Below are positions 26,030 to 34,947 of a stretch of DNA of 41,955 nucleotides, one piece after another; positions within the stretch are counted from its first letter, which is position 1, and each line of letters begins with the position of its first letter. The DNA lies in contig SHXQ01000013.1 in assembly GCA_009693255.1 (NCBI GenBank), positions 1-41,955 on the forward strand. The letters are read 5' to 3'. A program made the translations under genes and the position numbers. The notes below the pieces were generated by a model that was not told where the DNA came from, searched no databases, and saw nothing but the letters and a program-made list of their open reading frames with translations. This stretch comes from Methylotenera sp. Its GTDB lineage: Bacteria > Pseudomonadota > Gammaproteobacteria > Burkholderiales > Methylophilaceae.

Positions 26030-26950
26030 TTAGCTAGATCCATAACCTAGACTTTTTAACGCCCTTTCGTCATCCGCCCACCCACCTTTAACTTTGACCC
26101 AAGTTTCCAGATAGACTTTTCCACCAAATAGCTTTTCCATATCTTGCCTAGCTTCAGTGGAAATTTGCTTCATCTTGTCGCCATTTTTACCAATCAGCAT
26201 CGGTTTTTGGCTATCCTTATCGACAATAATCGCGCAAAAAATACGGCGAAGATTGCCAATCACTTCAAATTTTTCGATTTCGACCGCAACTGAATAAGGA
26301 ATTTCATCGCCTAATAATCTGAATATTTTCTCGCGTACCAACTCGGCGGCTAAAAAGCGCTCATTTTTATCCGTGAGTTCATCCTCAGAATAAATCGCCG
26401 CTTGCTCAGGTAAATATTTTCGTATGGTGTGTAACAACTCATCTAAATGCAGACTTTTTTTAGCGCTAACGGGGACGATTTCTGAAAAAGGAAATTCCAA
26501 ATCAAAGTCTTGAATCAAGGGTAATAAATTACCTTTATCCCCCATCAAGTCTGATTTATTCACCACTAAAATAGTCGGCGTTTTCTCGGATAACAATTGC
26601 AATACCTTGCGGTCCGCCTCACCTAGCTTCATCGGCTCAATGACAAATAGCACCACATCCACTTCTGTGAGCACCTGCGTCACGGTTTTATTCAAGCCTT
26701 TATTCAGGGCATTAAGATGCTTTTGCTGAAAACCCGGCGTATCTACAAATAAAAACTGCGTATCCTCTGTGGTATGAATACCCAGCAAGCGATGACGTGT
26801 GGTCTGCGCTTTACGTGAGGTAATCGCCAACTTCATGCCTAGAATATGGTTGAGTAAGGTCGATTTACCTACATTCGGTCGGCCAACTATGGCCACCGTG
26901 CCACATTTAAAGGTAGAGGCTATTACTGAATCCGGGTCTATGTCTGTCAT
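26030..26950 (-). CDS. era: GTPase Era
   Basis: A 306-residue ribosome-assembly GTPase that binds 16S rRNA near its 3' end. The G1 P-loop GRPNVGKST is at residues 23-31, G2 region AQTTRHRLLGI, G3 DTPGF and G4 NKSD. A C-terminal KH domain contains LIGKNGDKMKQISTEARQDM and ends KVKGGWADDERALKSLGYG. It lies 15 bases after rnc, the usual rnc-era pairing in proteobacteria, which fits joint roles in rRNA processing. Length and motifs are normal. Confidence 0.96.
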   Translation of the reverse strand: MTDIDPDSVIASTFKCGTVAIVGRPNVGKSTLLNHILGMKLAITSRKAQTTRHRLLGIHTTEDTQFLFVDTPGFQQKHLNALNKGLNKTVTQVLTEVDVVLFVIEPMKLGEADRKVLQLLSEKTPTILVVNKSDLMGDKGNLLPLIQDFDLEFPFSEIVPVSAKKSLHLDELLHTIRKYLPEQAAIYSEDELTDKNERFLAAELVREKIFRLLGDEIPYSVAVEIEKFEVIGNLRRIFCAIIVDKDSQKPMLIGKNGDKMKQISTEARQDMEKLFGGKVYLETWVKVKGGWADDERALKSLGYGSS

Positions 26951-26965
26951 TTTTTACTATCCAAT

Positions 26966-27667
26966 CTAAATTGATGCGCTACGACTTTTTCCAAAGCCGA
27001 TCTTTTCTAAGGCCTGCAAAGCAAGCTGTGCTGCTTTCTGTTCCGCAATACGGCGGCTAGTGCCTTCACCAACCGTACGTATATCCATTTTCTGTATAAA
27101 ACATTCCACAATAAACACTTGTGCGTGCGCTTCACCACCAGTGTGCACGACAGCATATTCCGGTACCGCTACTTTTTTGCCTTGTAGTAATTCTTGCAAT
27201 AATGATTTAGGGTCTTTATCAATGACTTTTGGGTCTATGGTGTCGAGTTTTCCTGCATACAAATGCAAAACCAGCGCTTCAGCGGCGACAAAACCGCCAT
27301 CCAAATAGGCCGCTCCTATAATCGCCTCAAGGGCATCCGCCAATATTGAGGGTCTACGCCAACCGGCGCTTTTTAGCTCGCCTTCACCCAATTTAAGGGC
27401 ATCGCCCACATCTAAGGATAGGGCAATTTCACTGATAGTCGCCTCTTTGACTAACTGTGCGCGTAGCCGGCTTAAATCCCCCTCATCTAAGCTAGGGAAG
27501 CGCTGGTATAACTGATTAGCAATAATAAAATTGAGCGCGCCATCGCCTAAATACTCTAAACGCTCGTTATTCTGTGCGCTATAGCTGCGATGGGTTAATG
27601 CTTGCGTAAGCAGATTGGTCTCTACAAACTTATAAGTCAGGCGTCTGGTTAAATCTTGCTGCGTCAT
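26966..27667 (-). CDS. rnc: Ribonuclease III
   Basis: A 233-residue double-strand-specific endoribonuclease for rRNA and mRNA processing. The catalytic signature NERLEYLGDGALNF starts at residue 34 and the second acidic site appears as DALEAIIGAAYLDGG. A double-stranded-RNA-binding domain occupies about 158-228 (DPKSLLQELLQGKK, ending EQKAAQLALQAL). I start at ATG 27667, which gives the usual MTQQDLTRRLTYKF-type N-terminus; the longer frame to a TTG at 27727 would overlap the DUF4845 gene by 32 bases. No good ribosome binding site is seen for either. Followed by era. Confidence 0.94.
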   Translation of the reverse strand: MTQQDLTRRLTYKFVETNLLTQALTHRSYSAQNNERLEYLGDGALNFIIANQLYQRFPSLDEGDLSRLRAQLVKEATISEIALSLDVGDALKLGEGELKSAGWRRPSILADALEAIIGAAYLDGGFVAAEALVLHLYAGKLDTIDPKVIDKDPKSLLQELLQGKKVAVPEYAVVHTGGEAHAQVFIVECFIQKMDIRTVGEGTSRRIAEQKAAQLALQALEKIGFGKSRSASI

Positions 27668-27695
27668 TCGATAGGTAACTTGAGAATTGGCTAAA

Positions 27696-28091
27696 CTACT
27701 TAGCGTCAGCTGAGCTAGCAAAATCAATTAAAATGCTAACGTTGCCAAATAGCGGCTTGATGACTTGATATTGTACTGAAGCCACCGTCTCACCTGCGCT
27801 ATTTTTATCAATCGTCAGGTCGGTCCCTGTCACCACCGTCACGTAACTCGTATTGGCGCGTCGATTAAATGAATCCTGGATTTCTTTTTTACTCATCGTG
27901 GCCAAGGGCTCTTTATTTAAGCCTTTCAGCGCGGTTGTCACCGAAAAATATTCTTGGTAGGCCGGAAAAACTTTCATGGCAACCAGTGCAACAAAGACCA
28001 GCGCCGCACCGACAAACAGCATGCCGAGAAAGGTGGAACCACCTTGTTTTTTAGGTCCAGTTTGCTTAGTCATTAAATTTTTACGCATCAT
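27696..28091 (-). CDS. DUF4845 domain membrane-anchored protein
   Basis: A 131-residue protein with one N-terminal transmembrane helix (STFLGMLFVGAALVFVALVA, about 19-38), then a periplasmic domain starting MKVFPAYQEYFSV, with a helix around MSKKEIQDSFNRRAN and strands in GETVASVQYQVIKPLFGNV. This matches DUF4845, a family regularly encoded between lepB and rnc in Beta- and Gammaproteobacteria. Its function is unknown; a pilin-like arrangement of helix and following domain is noticeable. Two adjacent ATG codons (28091, 28088) follow a G6 run. It lies 72 bases after lepB. Confidence 0.85.
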   Translation of the reverse strand: MMRKNLMTKQTGPKKQGGSTFLGMLFVGAALVFVALVAMKVFPAYQEYFSVTTALKGLNKEPLATMSKKEIQDSFNRRANTSYVTVVTGTDLTIDKNSAGETVASVQYQVIKPLFGNVSILIDFASSADAK

Positions 28092-28163
28092 CCCCCCATG
28101 CTAATCATCTTGAAAACCACATGTTAAGCACCAAGTGCTGCTGCTTAATTGAGTCGCTTAGCT

Positions 28164-28943
28164 TCAATGTATCGCACCACCTATTCTAGAGCCCTGATCA
28201 AAATTCATCCAGATAAAAAAGGCTTTGCCAACCAAGTTCTGCTCAGGCACAAAGCCCCACACCCGACTATCCGAGCTATCATCACGATTATCACCCATCG
28301 CCAAATATTGTCCAGCAGGCACCACCACCTCCTCATCATTGGCAAACTTGGCGCCTATCGCATCAGTGTCATAATTGCCCACCCACTCATTAATCAAAAT
28401 ATCATGCTGCACTTGGCCTAATTGCTCACGATAGCGCTTGGCAGTCACCATATTCAGCCCTGGTTTGACATAGGTATAATCGCCCCCATCTTGCACTTCC
28501 AGCAATTTTCCGTTAATGGTCAAACGTTTATCTAGATAGCGAATTTTATCGCCAGGCAAGCCCACCACCCGTTTAATATAATCCATTGACGGCTCAGGCG
28601 GGTAATGAAACACGAATACATCGCCACGACTAGGGTGATGCATTTCAAAAAAAGTAGTGTTTAAAATGGGTACGCGTAAACCATAGTTAAATTTATTGAC
28701 CAAAATATAGTCCCCAGCCAACAAAGTGGGCATCATAGAACCCGATGGAATTTTGAAAGGCTCAACAATAAAAGACCGGACAAAGAACACCAACAAAATG
28801 ACAGGGAAAAAACTTTTAGCATATTCCACCAGCACCGGCTCAGGCGTGCCATCGGCACGTTTTTTACGCAACACTAAACTATCTAGTAGCCAAATAAAAC
28901 CTGTGACTGCCAATATGGCCGCCATAAACAGTGCAAAATACAT
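28164..28943 (-). CDS. lepB: Signal peptidase I
   Basis: A 259-residue inner-membrane protease that removes Sec signal peptides. Two N-terminal helices (about 3-22 and 42-60) anchor it; the catalytic Ser69 lies in PSGSMMPTLLAGDYILVNKF and the general base Lys124 in MDYIKRVVGLPGD. The box III/V region GDNRDDSSDSRVWGFVP is intact. It is shorter than the E. coli enzyme but normal for Betaproteobacteria. The ATG overlaps the lepA stop by one base (TAATG), with GAGGA upstream. The lepA-lepB pairing is conserved. Confidence 0.96.
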   Translation of the reverse strand: MYFALFMAAILAVTGFIWLLDSLVLRKKRADGTPEPVLVEYAKSFFPVILLVFFVRSFIVEPFKIPSGSMMPTLLAGDYILVNKFNYGLRVPILNTTFFEMHHPSRGDVFVFHYPPEPSMDYIKRVVGLPGDKIRYLDKRLTINGKLLEVQDGGDYTYVKPGLNMVTAKRYREQLGQVQHDILINEWVGNYDTDAIGAKFANDEEVVVPAGQYLAMGDNRDDSSDSRVWGFVPEQNLVGKAFFIWMNFDQGSRIGGAIH

Positions 28944-30736
28944 TATTTATCCTCTACCCTTAAAATAGCCAAAAACGCCTCTTGTGGAATTTCCACATTA
29001 CCCACTTGTTTCATGCGCTTTTTACCCTCTTTTTGCTTATCTAACAATTTACGTTTACGTGAGACATCGCCCCCGTAACATTTGGCAATCACGTTTTTAC
29101 GCATGGCTTTCACGGTTTCACGGGCGATAATGTTAGCCCCGATAGAGGCCTGAATCGCCACATCAAACATTTGGCGCGGGATCAGCTCGCGCATTTTAGC
29201 CGCCACTTCACGGCCGCGATGCACGCTGTTTGCCCTGTGCACAATCATGCTGAGCGCATCCACTTTTTCGCCATTGACCATAATGTCCAGCTTTACTAAA
29301 TCGGCGGCACGGAACTCTAAAAACTCATAATCCATCGATGCATAACCGCGTGATACTGATTTCAATTTATCAAAAAAGTCTAACACCACTTCATTAAGCG
29401 GCATTTCATAACTCAACATCACTTGCCGACCCATATACTGCATATTTTTCTGTATGCCGCGCTTGTTATTACACAAGGTCATCACAGGGCCTACATAATC
29501 TTGTGGCATCAATAAATTAACGCTAATCACTGGCTCACGGGTTTCTTCAACGCGTGAAGTTTCAGGCAAGCGTGATGGATTTTCAATTTGCACCACAGTG
29601 CCGTCTTTAAGCAACAGCTCATACACCACGGTTGGCGCGGTCGTGATCAGATCCATATCGTACTCACGCTCTAAGCGTTCTTGCACGATTTCCATGTGCA
29701 ACAAGCCTAAGAAACCACATCTAAAACCGAAACCTAAGGCCGTTGAATTTTCTGGTTCAAATAACAAAGAAGCGTCATTCAAACTAAGCTTTTCCAGTGC
29801 GGTACGTAGCGCCTCAAACTGGTTGGATTCAACCGGATATAAGCCCGCAAACACTTGCGGCTTCACCTCTTTAAAACCAACCAAGGGCGTCGCGGCAGGC
29901 TTGCTGACCAAGGTCACGGTGTCCCCTACTTTAGCGCTGGCCAGCTCTTTAATCCCGGCAATAATAAATCCCACCTCCCCTGCAGAAAGTGACGTTTTTT
30001 GTAATGATTTTGGCGTAAATACACCCACTTGCTCACATAAAAATTCTGCCCGTGTCGCCATTAAGCGAATTTTATCTTTCGGCTTTAACACCCCATCAAT
30101 CACGCGCACCAACATCACCACACCGACATAATTATCAAACCAAGCATCAATCACCAAGGCTTTCAGCGGCGCGGACATATCCCCTTTAGGGTAAGGGACT
30201 TTTGCAATCACCATTTCCAGCACATCGCGCACGCCCAAGCCGGTTTTGGCAGAACAGCGCACCGCGTCGGTTGCGTCAATGCCGATGACGTCTTCAATTT
30301 CTTGAATGACACGATCCGGGTCGGCCGATGGCAAATCAATCTTATTCAGCACCGCGGTAACTTCTACGCCTAAATCTAGTGCGGTATAGCAGTTGGCAAC
30401 ACTTTGTGCCTCCACCCCTTGACTGGCATCCACCACCAATAGCGCGCCTTCACAAGCCGAAAGCGAACGTGAAACCTCATAGCTGAAATCCACATGCCCA
30501 GGCGTATCAATCAAATTCAAATGATATATCTGCCCATCATCGGCCTTGTACTCTAGCGCCGCAGTTTGCGCCTTAATGGTAATGCCGCGCTCGCGCTCAA
30601 TATCCATAGAGTCAAGGACTTGCGCCTCCATTTCACGGTCAGCCAAACCTCCGCACAAATGAATAATACGATCTGCTAAGGTGGATTTACCGTGATCAAT
30701 ATGGGCGATAATGGAGAAGTTACGAATATTTTTCAT
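28943..30736 (-). CDS. lepA: Elongation factor 4 (LepA)
   Basis: A 597-residue translational GTPase that acts on ribosomes in back-translocation or initiation. The GTPase domain begins [20 protein letters not shown] and contains [16 protein letters not shown] and [10 protein letters not shown]. Domains II, III and V follow, and the LepA-specific C-terminal domain carries [20 protein letters not shown] and [15 protein letters not shown]. Length and motifs are normal. It is the first gene of a leftward run of about ten genes. A short GC-rich hairpin sits 30 bases before its ATG. The divergent neighbour is the YbhP-like gene. Confidence 0.97.
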   Translation of the reverse strand: MKNIRNFSIIAHIDHGKSTLADRIIHLCGGLADREMEAQVLDSMDIERERGITIKAQTAALEYKADDGQIYHLNLIDTPGHVDFSYEVSRSLSACEGALLVVDASQGVEAQSVANCYTALDLGVEVTAVLNKIDLPSADPDRVIQEIEDVIGIDATDAVRCSAKTGLGVRDVLEMVIAKVPYPKGDMSAPLKALVIDAWFDNYVGVVMLVRVIDGVLKPKDKIRLMATRAEFLCEQVGVFTPKSLQKTSLSAGEVGFIIAGIKELASAKVGDTVTLVSKPAATPLVGFKEVKPQVFAGLYPVESNQFEALRTALEKLSLNDASLLFEPENSTALGFGFRCGFLGLLHMEIVQERLEREYDMDLITTAPTVVYELLLKDGTVVQIENPSRLPETSRVEETREPVISVNLLMPQDYVGPVMTLCNNKRGIQKNMQYMGRQVMLSYEMPLNEVVLDFFDKLKSVSRGYASMDYEFLEFRAADLVKLDIMVNGEKVDALSMIVHRANSVHRGREVAAKMRELIPRQMFDVAIQASIGANIIARETVKAMRKNVIAKCYGGDVSRKRKLLDKQKEGKKRMKQVGNVEIPQEAFLAILRVEDK

Positions 30737-30765
30737 TTAGTCTTTAAGCTTTTATACAAACAAAT

Positions 30766-30784
30766 AAGGCGCCATAAGCGCCTT
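30766..30784. promoter_or_regulatory. GC-rich hairpin in the lepA / ybhP divergent region
   Basis: AAGGCGC / GCGCCTT with a five-base loop forms a strong stem. On the plus strand it runs into TTTT, then CACA; on the minus strand into ATTTGTTTG. It looks like an intrinsic terminator but no gene on either strand ends here. It may lie in the lepA leader or be a leftover of a lost gene. Confidence 0.5.
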
Positions 30785-30897
30785 TTCACAATAGCCGTGA
30801 TTTTACAACAAATGCTTGATTAGTTTGTAATTAATTGCTTAAAAAGCTGATTGTTGTATGATTAGTATCATGACTAACTGCATGATCTGAGCGTATT

Positions 30898-31650
30898 TTG
30901 CACAATACCCTTCGTATCGCTACATTTAATATTCACAAAGGCTTTACTTACTTTAACGCCTCCTTCTCCTTACATCTGCAACGCGAAATGCTACGAAAAT
31001 TACAAGCTAATGTCATTTTTTTGCAAGAAATGCAAGATCGCCACACCCAACATACCGAACGCTTTGTCTCGTGGCCTACCTCTGGGCAAATGGCGTTCTT
31101 AGCCGATGAGGTTTGGTCTGACTATCGCTACGGTAAAAATTCGGTCTATCCGGCTGACCATCATGGCAATGCCTTGCTGTCTAAATTCCCTATTACGGCC
31201 AGTCACAAACAAGATATTTCCGCACACGACTCCGAACGGCGCGGCATGCTGCATTGTGAAATCAATATCCCCAACTGGGATCAACCACTACACGCTATTT
31301 GCCTGCGTCTGGGTTTATTTGCCAAATGGCAACGCCAGCAATTGCTCGCTGTAGCCACTTATATTGAGCAGTATGTAGCGGCAAACGCACCGTTGATTAT
31401 TGCTGGCGACTTTAATGATTGGGGCATGCGAGCTGGACGCGGCTTTGCAGAGTGCTTAGGCTTGCATGAACTCTTTGAACATCACACTGGCAAGTCAGCA
31501 CGCAACTTTCCGGCTTGGCTGCCGATACTGCGCTTAGATCGCATTTATGCGCGGGGATTTAATGTCAAACATGTCGCGGTACATGCTGGGCCGCAGTTTC
31601 TTAAACTATCCGATCATGTCATTCTCACCGCCAGCTTAACAAAAATATGA
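30898..31650 (+). CDS. ybhP: Endonuclease/exonuclease/phosphatase family protein (YbhP-like)
   Basis: A 250-residue member of the EEP superfamily, Mg-dependent phosphoesterases related to DNase I. Motifs include RIATFNIHKG, the metal-ligand Glu in VIFLQEMQ, GDFNDWG and the final SDHVILTASL. Start is the TTG at 30898; an in-frame TGA lies five codons upstream and no ATG is available before the conserved N-terminus. Its last bases overlap the next gene (ATGA). In E. coli the related ybhP lies directly before clsB (ybhO), so the pair is conserved. The substrate is unknown; a role in phospholipid turnover is inferred only from that pairing. Confidence 0.85.
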   Translation: MHNTLRIATFNIHKGFTYFNASFSLHLQREMLRKLQANVIFLQEMQDRHTQHTERFVSWPTSGQMAFLADEVWSDYRYGKNSVYPADHHGNALLSKFPITASHKQDISAHDSERRGMLHCEINIPNWDQPLHAICLRLGLFAKWQRQQLLAVATYIEQYVAANAPLIIAGDFNDWGMRAGRGFAECLGLHELFEHHTGKSARNFPAWLPILRLDRIYARGFNVKHVAVHAGPQFLKLSDHVILTASLTKI

Positions 31651-32819
31651 TCCATTTTATTGGCGGCAATCAAATCAAGTTATTACGTAGTGGCGCTGAA
31701 TATTTTCCGGCATTAGCGCTTGCTATTGAACATGCCAAGCACGAAATTTATCTACAAACCTATATTTTCCAAGCCGATGTGATTGGGCTGCGTATTGGCA
31801 ATGCGCTCATACAAGCGGCCCAACGCGGGGTGCTGGTCAATGTGCTCATGGATGGCTTTGGTAGCCAAGATTTAGCCAAAGATTATGTGCAAACGCTAAG
31901 ACTAGCCGGGGTGCAGCTTCTATTTTATCGGCCGCAATTATCCCCTTGGTCACTGAAAAAAAATCGTTTGCAGCGCTTGCATGGCAAGGTCGTGGTCATC
32001 GATAGCACGATCGCTTTTGTCGGCGGCATCAACATTATCGACGATTACAATGTTCCCACACAAAAACCCAATAATATCCCGCCGCGTATTGATTATGCAG
32101 TTCGCATAGAAGGCAATCTACTGCCAACAATACTTGCTAACGTACACCATCTTTGGCGCCGTATGGCCTGGGCGCACTTACTCAGCGTCAAAAGGCTTAC
32201 CCATAAGCCCAGCGCCGAACCATCGTTACTCGCGACTAGCATGGGCATAAAAGCCGCCTTTGTCTTGCGTGATAATGTGCTACATAGGCACGACATTGAA
32301 GCGGCCTACTTAGCCGCAATCTATACGGCAAAATCCGAAATTATCATCGCCAACGCGTACTTTTTGCCAGGGCGGAAATTTCGCAAAGCGTTATTAGATG
32401 CAGCCAAGCGCGGAGTCGCCATTAAACTGCTATTACAAGGGCGCATGGCGTATTCTTTAATGTTTGCTACCCATGCTTTTTATAGTGGGTTTTTAAGAAA
32501 TGGTATTGAAATTTACGAATACCGTAAAAGTTTTATGCATAGCAAAGTGGCGGTGATTGATAGCTATTGGGCAACCGTGGGGTCATCCAACATTGATCCA
32601 TTTAGTTTGTTGTTGGCGCGAGAAGCCAATGTAGTGGTGCAAGATGCGGCATTTGCTACAACATTACGTGCTGACATTCTCGCTTCCATACAAGTTGGCG
32701 CATTTTACATTTCACCCCAACAATGGATCAAGGGCAACCTCATTAAACGAACCTCGTTATGGCTCGCTTATGGATTGGTCAGACTGTTTTTAGGGCTCAT
32801 AGGCCAATCCAACGAGTGA
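31647..32819 (+). CDS. clsB: Cardiolipin synthase, ClsB type
   Basis: A 390-residue phospholipase D superfamily enzyme with two HKD motifs: HGKVVVIDSTIAFVGGINI (His112, Lys114, Asp119) and HSKVAVIDSYWATVGSSNID (His298, Lys300, Asp305). It lacks the two N-terminal membrane helices of ClsA, which together with the preceding YbhP-like gene indicates the ClsB (YbhO) type. ClsB makes cardiolipin and related phospholipids from phosphatidylglycerol at the inner membrane. The ATG overlaps the upstream stop. The C-terminus ends with a short hydrophobic segment (LWLAYGLVRLFLGLIG) that may be a membrane anchor. Confidence 0.88.
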   Translation: MIHFIGGNQIKLLRSGAEYFPALALAIEHAKHEIYLQTYIFQADVIGLRIGNALIQAAQRGVLVNVLMDGFGSQDLAKDYVQTLRLAGVQLLFYRPQLSPWSLKKNRLQRLHGKVVVIDSTIAFVGGINIIDDYNVPTQKPNNIPPRIDYAVRIEGNLLPTILANVHHLWRRMAWAHLLSVKRLTHKPSAEPSLLATSMGIKAAFVLRDNVLHRHDIEAAYLAAIYTAKSEIIIANAYFLPGRKFRKALLDAAKRGVAIKLLLQGRMAYSLMFATHAFYSGFLRNGIEIYEYRKSFMHSKVAVIDSYWATVGSSNIDPFSLLLAREANVVVQDAAFATTLRADILASIQVGAFYISPQQWIKGNLIKRTSLWLAYGLVRLFLGLIGQSNE

Positions 32820-32908
32820 TTCTAGAAAAACATTGACGCCACTGACTGGCAATGCGTCTGTGTGGCGGATGAAGTGCTGCCACAGGCTTATACGCACCAC
32901 ACCTCAAA

Positions 32909-34324
32909 CTACTTAGCTATTTTAATCGGCACATACAAGGTGTTTTCACCGCGCTGCACCAATACCGCCACGGTTTTACCGGCGGCCAGCGCATTAACTT
33001 GCTTATTAAATTGCTCTACACTCTGAGATTCACTATTATTTAAGCCTAATATCACATCACCACGACGAATTCCTGCTTGCGCTGCAGCACCAGCAACCTC
33101 TGTCACCAACAAGCCATTTTTACCGTTGAGCTTTTTCTTTTGCTGCAAGGAGAGCTCTTTAAGCGTTAGGCCTATTTTATTGGCTTCAGCTTTAGGTGTT
33201 GCTTTGTTATTTTGCGCCACTTCAACGGCATCACTCGGCATTTCCCCCACTCCCATATTGAGGGTTTTGGCACTGCCTTTACGCAAAATTTCTACCGCCG
33301 CTATTTTACCCGGCTTGGTCGCACCAACGACTCGAGGTAAATCAGCAGAAATTGCAATCGGCTTGCCGTCAAACTTGGTAATGACATCGCCAGCTTCTAA
33401 GCCGCCTTTATCTGCTGGGCCATTTTTCTCTACGCCCGCCACCAAGGCACCATTGGTGTTTTTCATGCCAAATGACTCAGCAAGCTCTTTGGTGATTTCT
33501 TGTATGGCTATGCCAAGCCAGCCACGGGTAATTTTCCCATTGGCTTTTAGCTGATTAGATACATCAATAGCCACATCAATCGGAATCGCAAAAGACAAAC
33601 CCATGGATCCCCCGCTACGACTGTAAATTTGCGAGTTAATACCCACCACTTCACCAGCTAAATTAAACAAAGGCCCACCCGAATTACCAGGATTAATCGC
33701 CACATCGGTTTGAATGAAGGGCACAAAATTTTCTTGCGGCAAAGCACGGCCTTTCGCACTGACAATACCGACGGTCATGGTATTTTCTAAGCCAAATGGC
33801 GAGCCTATGGCAGCCACCCACTCGCCTACTTTCAATTTAGTTGGATCGCCAATAATGGCTTTGGGTAAAGCGCTGGCTTCAATCTTCACCAGTGCAACAT
33901 CGGTACGCCTATCGATTCCTATAATTTGCGCTTTAAATTCACGCTTATCCGATAACTTAACAATGACTTCATCCGCTTCATTGACCACATGGGCATTGGT
34001 TAAAATATAACCATCGCTACTGATGATAAAGCCTGAACCTAAGGATTGTGATTTATAGTCCGGTTGTGGCGAACCGCCCTGCCCAGGCATCAGTGGAATA
34101 CCAAATCGTTTAAAGAACTCTTGCATTTGTTCGTCGCCTTCCAGTCCTGGAAAAGGCGACATACCGACATTGCCGCGTACGCTTTGTGTCACGCTAATAT
34201 TCACCACTTCAGCCCCATGCTTTTCAGCAAGCTCGGTAAAATCGGGTAGGTCTTTTGCATAAATAGGGGTATTTATCGTAGCCACTAAGCTTAAACCAAT
34301 GACCACCATCCAAGCTCTTAACAT
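32909..34324 (-). CDS. mucD: Periplasmic serine protease, DegP/MucD type
   Basis: A 471-residue HtrA protease. Residues 1-23 are a signal peptide ending PIYA before KDL. The trypsin-like domain carries His112 (TNAHVV), Asp142 (RRTDVALVKI) and Ser215 (NPGNSGGPLF). Two PDZ domains follow, one around residues 270-360 (RGWLGIAIQEI, LEAGDVITKFDGKPI) and one at the C-terminus (IRRGDVILGLNNSE). GGAG lies seven bases before ATG 34324. It degrades or refolds damaged envelope proteins, and its position at the end of rpoE-rseA-rseB-rseC places it in the sigma-E response. DegP, DegQ and MucD are not cleanly separable by eye. Confidence 0.93.
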   Translation of the reverse strand: MLRAWMVVIGLSLVATINTPIYAKDLPDFTELAEKHGAEVVNISVTQSVRGNVGMSPFPGLEGDEQMQEFFKRFGIPLMPGQGGSPQPDYKSQSLGSGFIISSDGYILTNAHVVNEADEVIVKLSDKREFKAQIIGIDRRTDVALVKIEASALPKAIIGDPTKLKVGEWVAAIGSPFGLENTMTVGIVSAKGRALPQENFVPFIQTDVAINPGNSGGPLFNLAGEVVGINSQIYSRSGGSMGLSFAIPIDVAIDVSNQLKANGKITRGWLGIAIQEITKELAESFGMKNTNGALVAGVEKNGPADKGGLEAGDVITKFDGKPIAISADLPRVVGATKPGKIAAVEILRKGSAKTLNMGVGEMPSDAVEVAQNNKATPKAEANKIGLTLKELSLQQKKKLNGKNGLLVTEVAGAAAQAGIRRGDVILGLNNSESQSVEQFNKQVNALAAGKTVAVLVQRGENTLYVPIKIAK

Positions 34325-34433
34325 CTATGTACTCCATCTAGTTTTAGAAATACTTTGAAATCTAATCGCAGGCATTTGATGCCAGCGATTTGTACTATTT
34401 TAGTGTTTTATATTGGGGGGCAGTACTGCAATT

Positions 34434-34895
34434 TTAAAGACCCGCTTTGTCATCGGCAAAACGTAAAATGACTGCCTGATATTTTTTACTGTAAGCGACA
34501 CCTGCTTTATTCTGGCCAATTAAATAACCTTTGACCCATAAGAAGCCTAACAGCAAGCCTAAAGCAGCAGCTAAAATCACGTAAAGCTGATTACTAAAAA
34601 AGTGATCTGCCGCCACCGTCGCAACCAGCATAGCCATCAGCGGCACAACGTATAGAAAGAATGCCATATTTAATACCGCCTGCTCTTCAATACCGACCAC
34701 CACACTGTCGCCCACATTGGCGTCGATTAAGTTTTCGGCAGTAAACGCATGGCGATTATGCCCTAGCAATTTACCCCAAGCAGCATTGCCGCAGCCGCGC
34801 GTTTGCCCACAAAGCCCACACGCCGTGCGCCTTTCTATTTCAAGGGTGGCTTGAGCGTCTATCTTAGCGGTAACAATCGCGTATTCTTCTATCAT
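34434..34895 (-). CDS. rseC: SoxR-reducing / sigma-E regulator RseC (MucC) family protein
   Basis: A 153-residue inner-membrane protein of the RseC/MucC family. The N-terminal domain has the conserved cysteines Cys26, Cys29 and Cys35 in TACGLCGQTRGCG, possibly an iron-sulfur or thiol site. Two transmembrane helices follow (about 79-95 and 104-122, including LYVILAAALGLLLGFLWVKG). RseC positively modulates sigma-E in some bacteria and contributes to SoxR reduction in others. It lies between rseB and mucD, the typical place. Length is normal. Confidence 0.9.
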   Translation of the reverse strand: MIEEYAIVTAKIDAQATLEIERRTACGLCGQTRGCGNAAWGKLLGHNRHAFTAENLIDANVGDSVVVGIEEQAVLNMAFFLYVVPLMAMLVATVAADHFFSNQLYVILAAALGLLLGFLWVKGYLIGQNKAGVAYSKKYQAVILRFADDKAGL

Positions 34896-34947
34896 GGCAG
34901 TAATTTGTGACTTTTTAAATAAATTTGAATCGCCGTTAACGGCCTAT

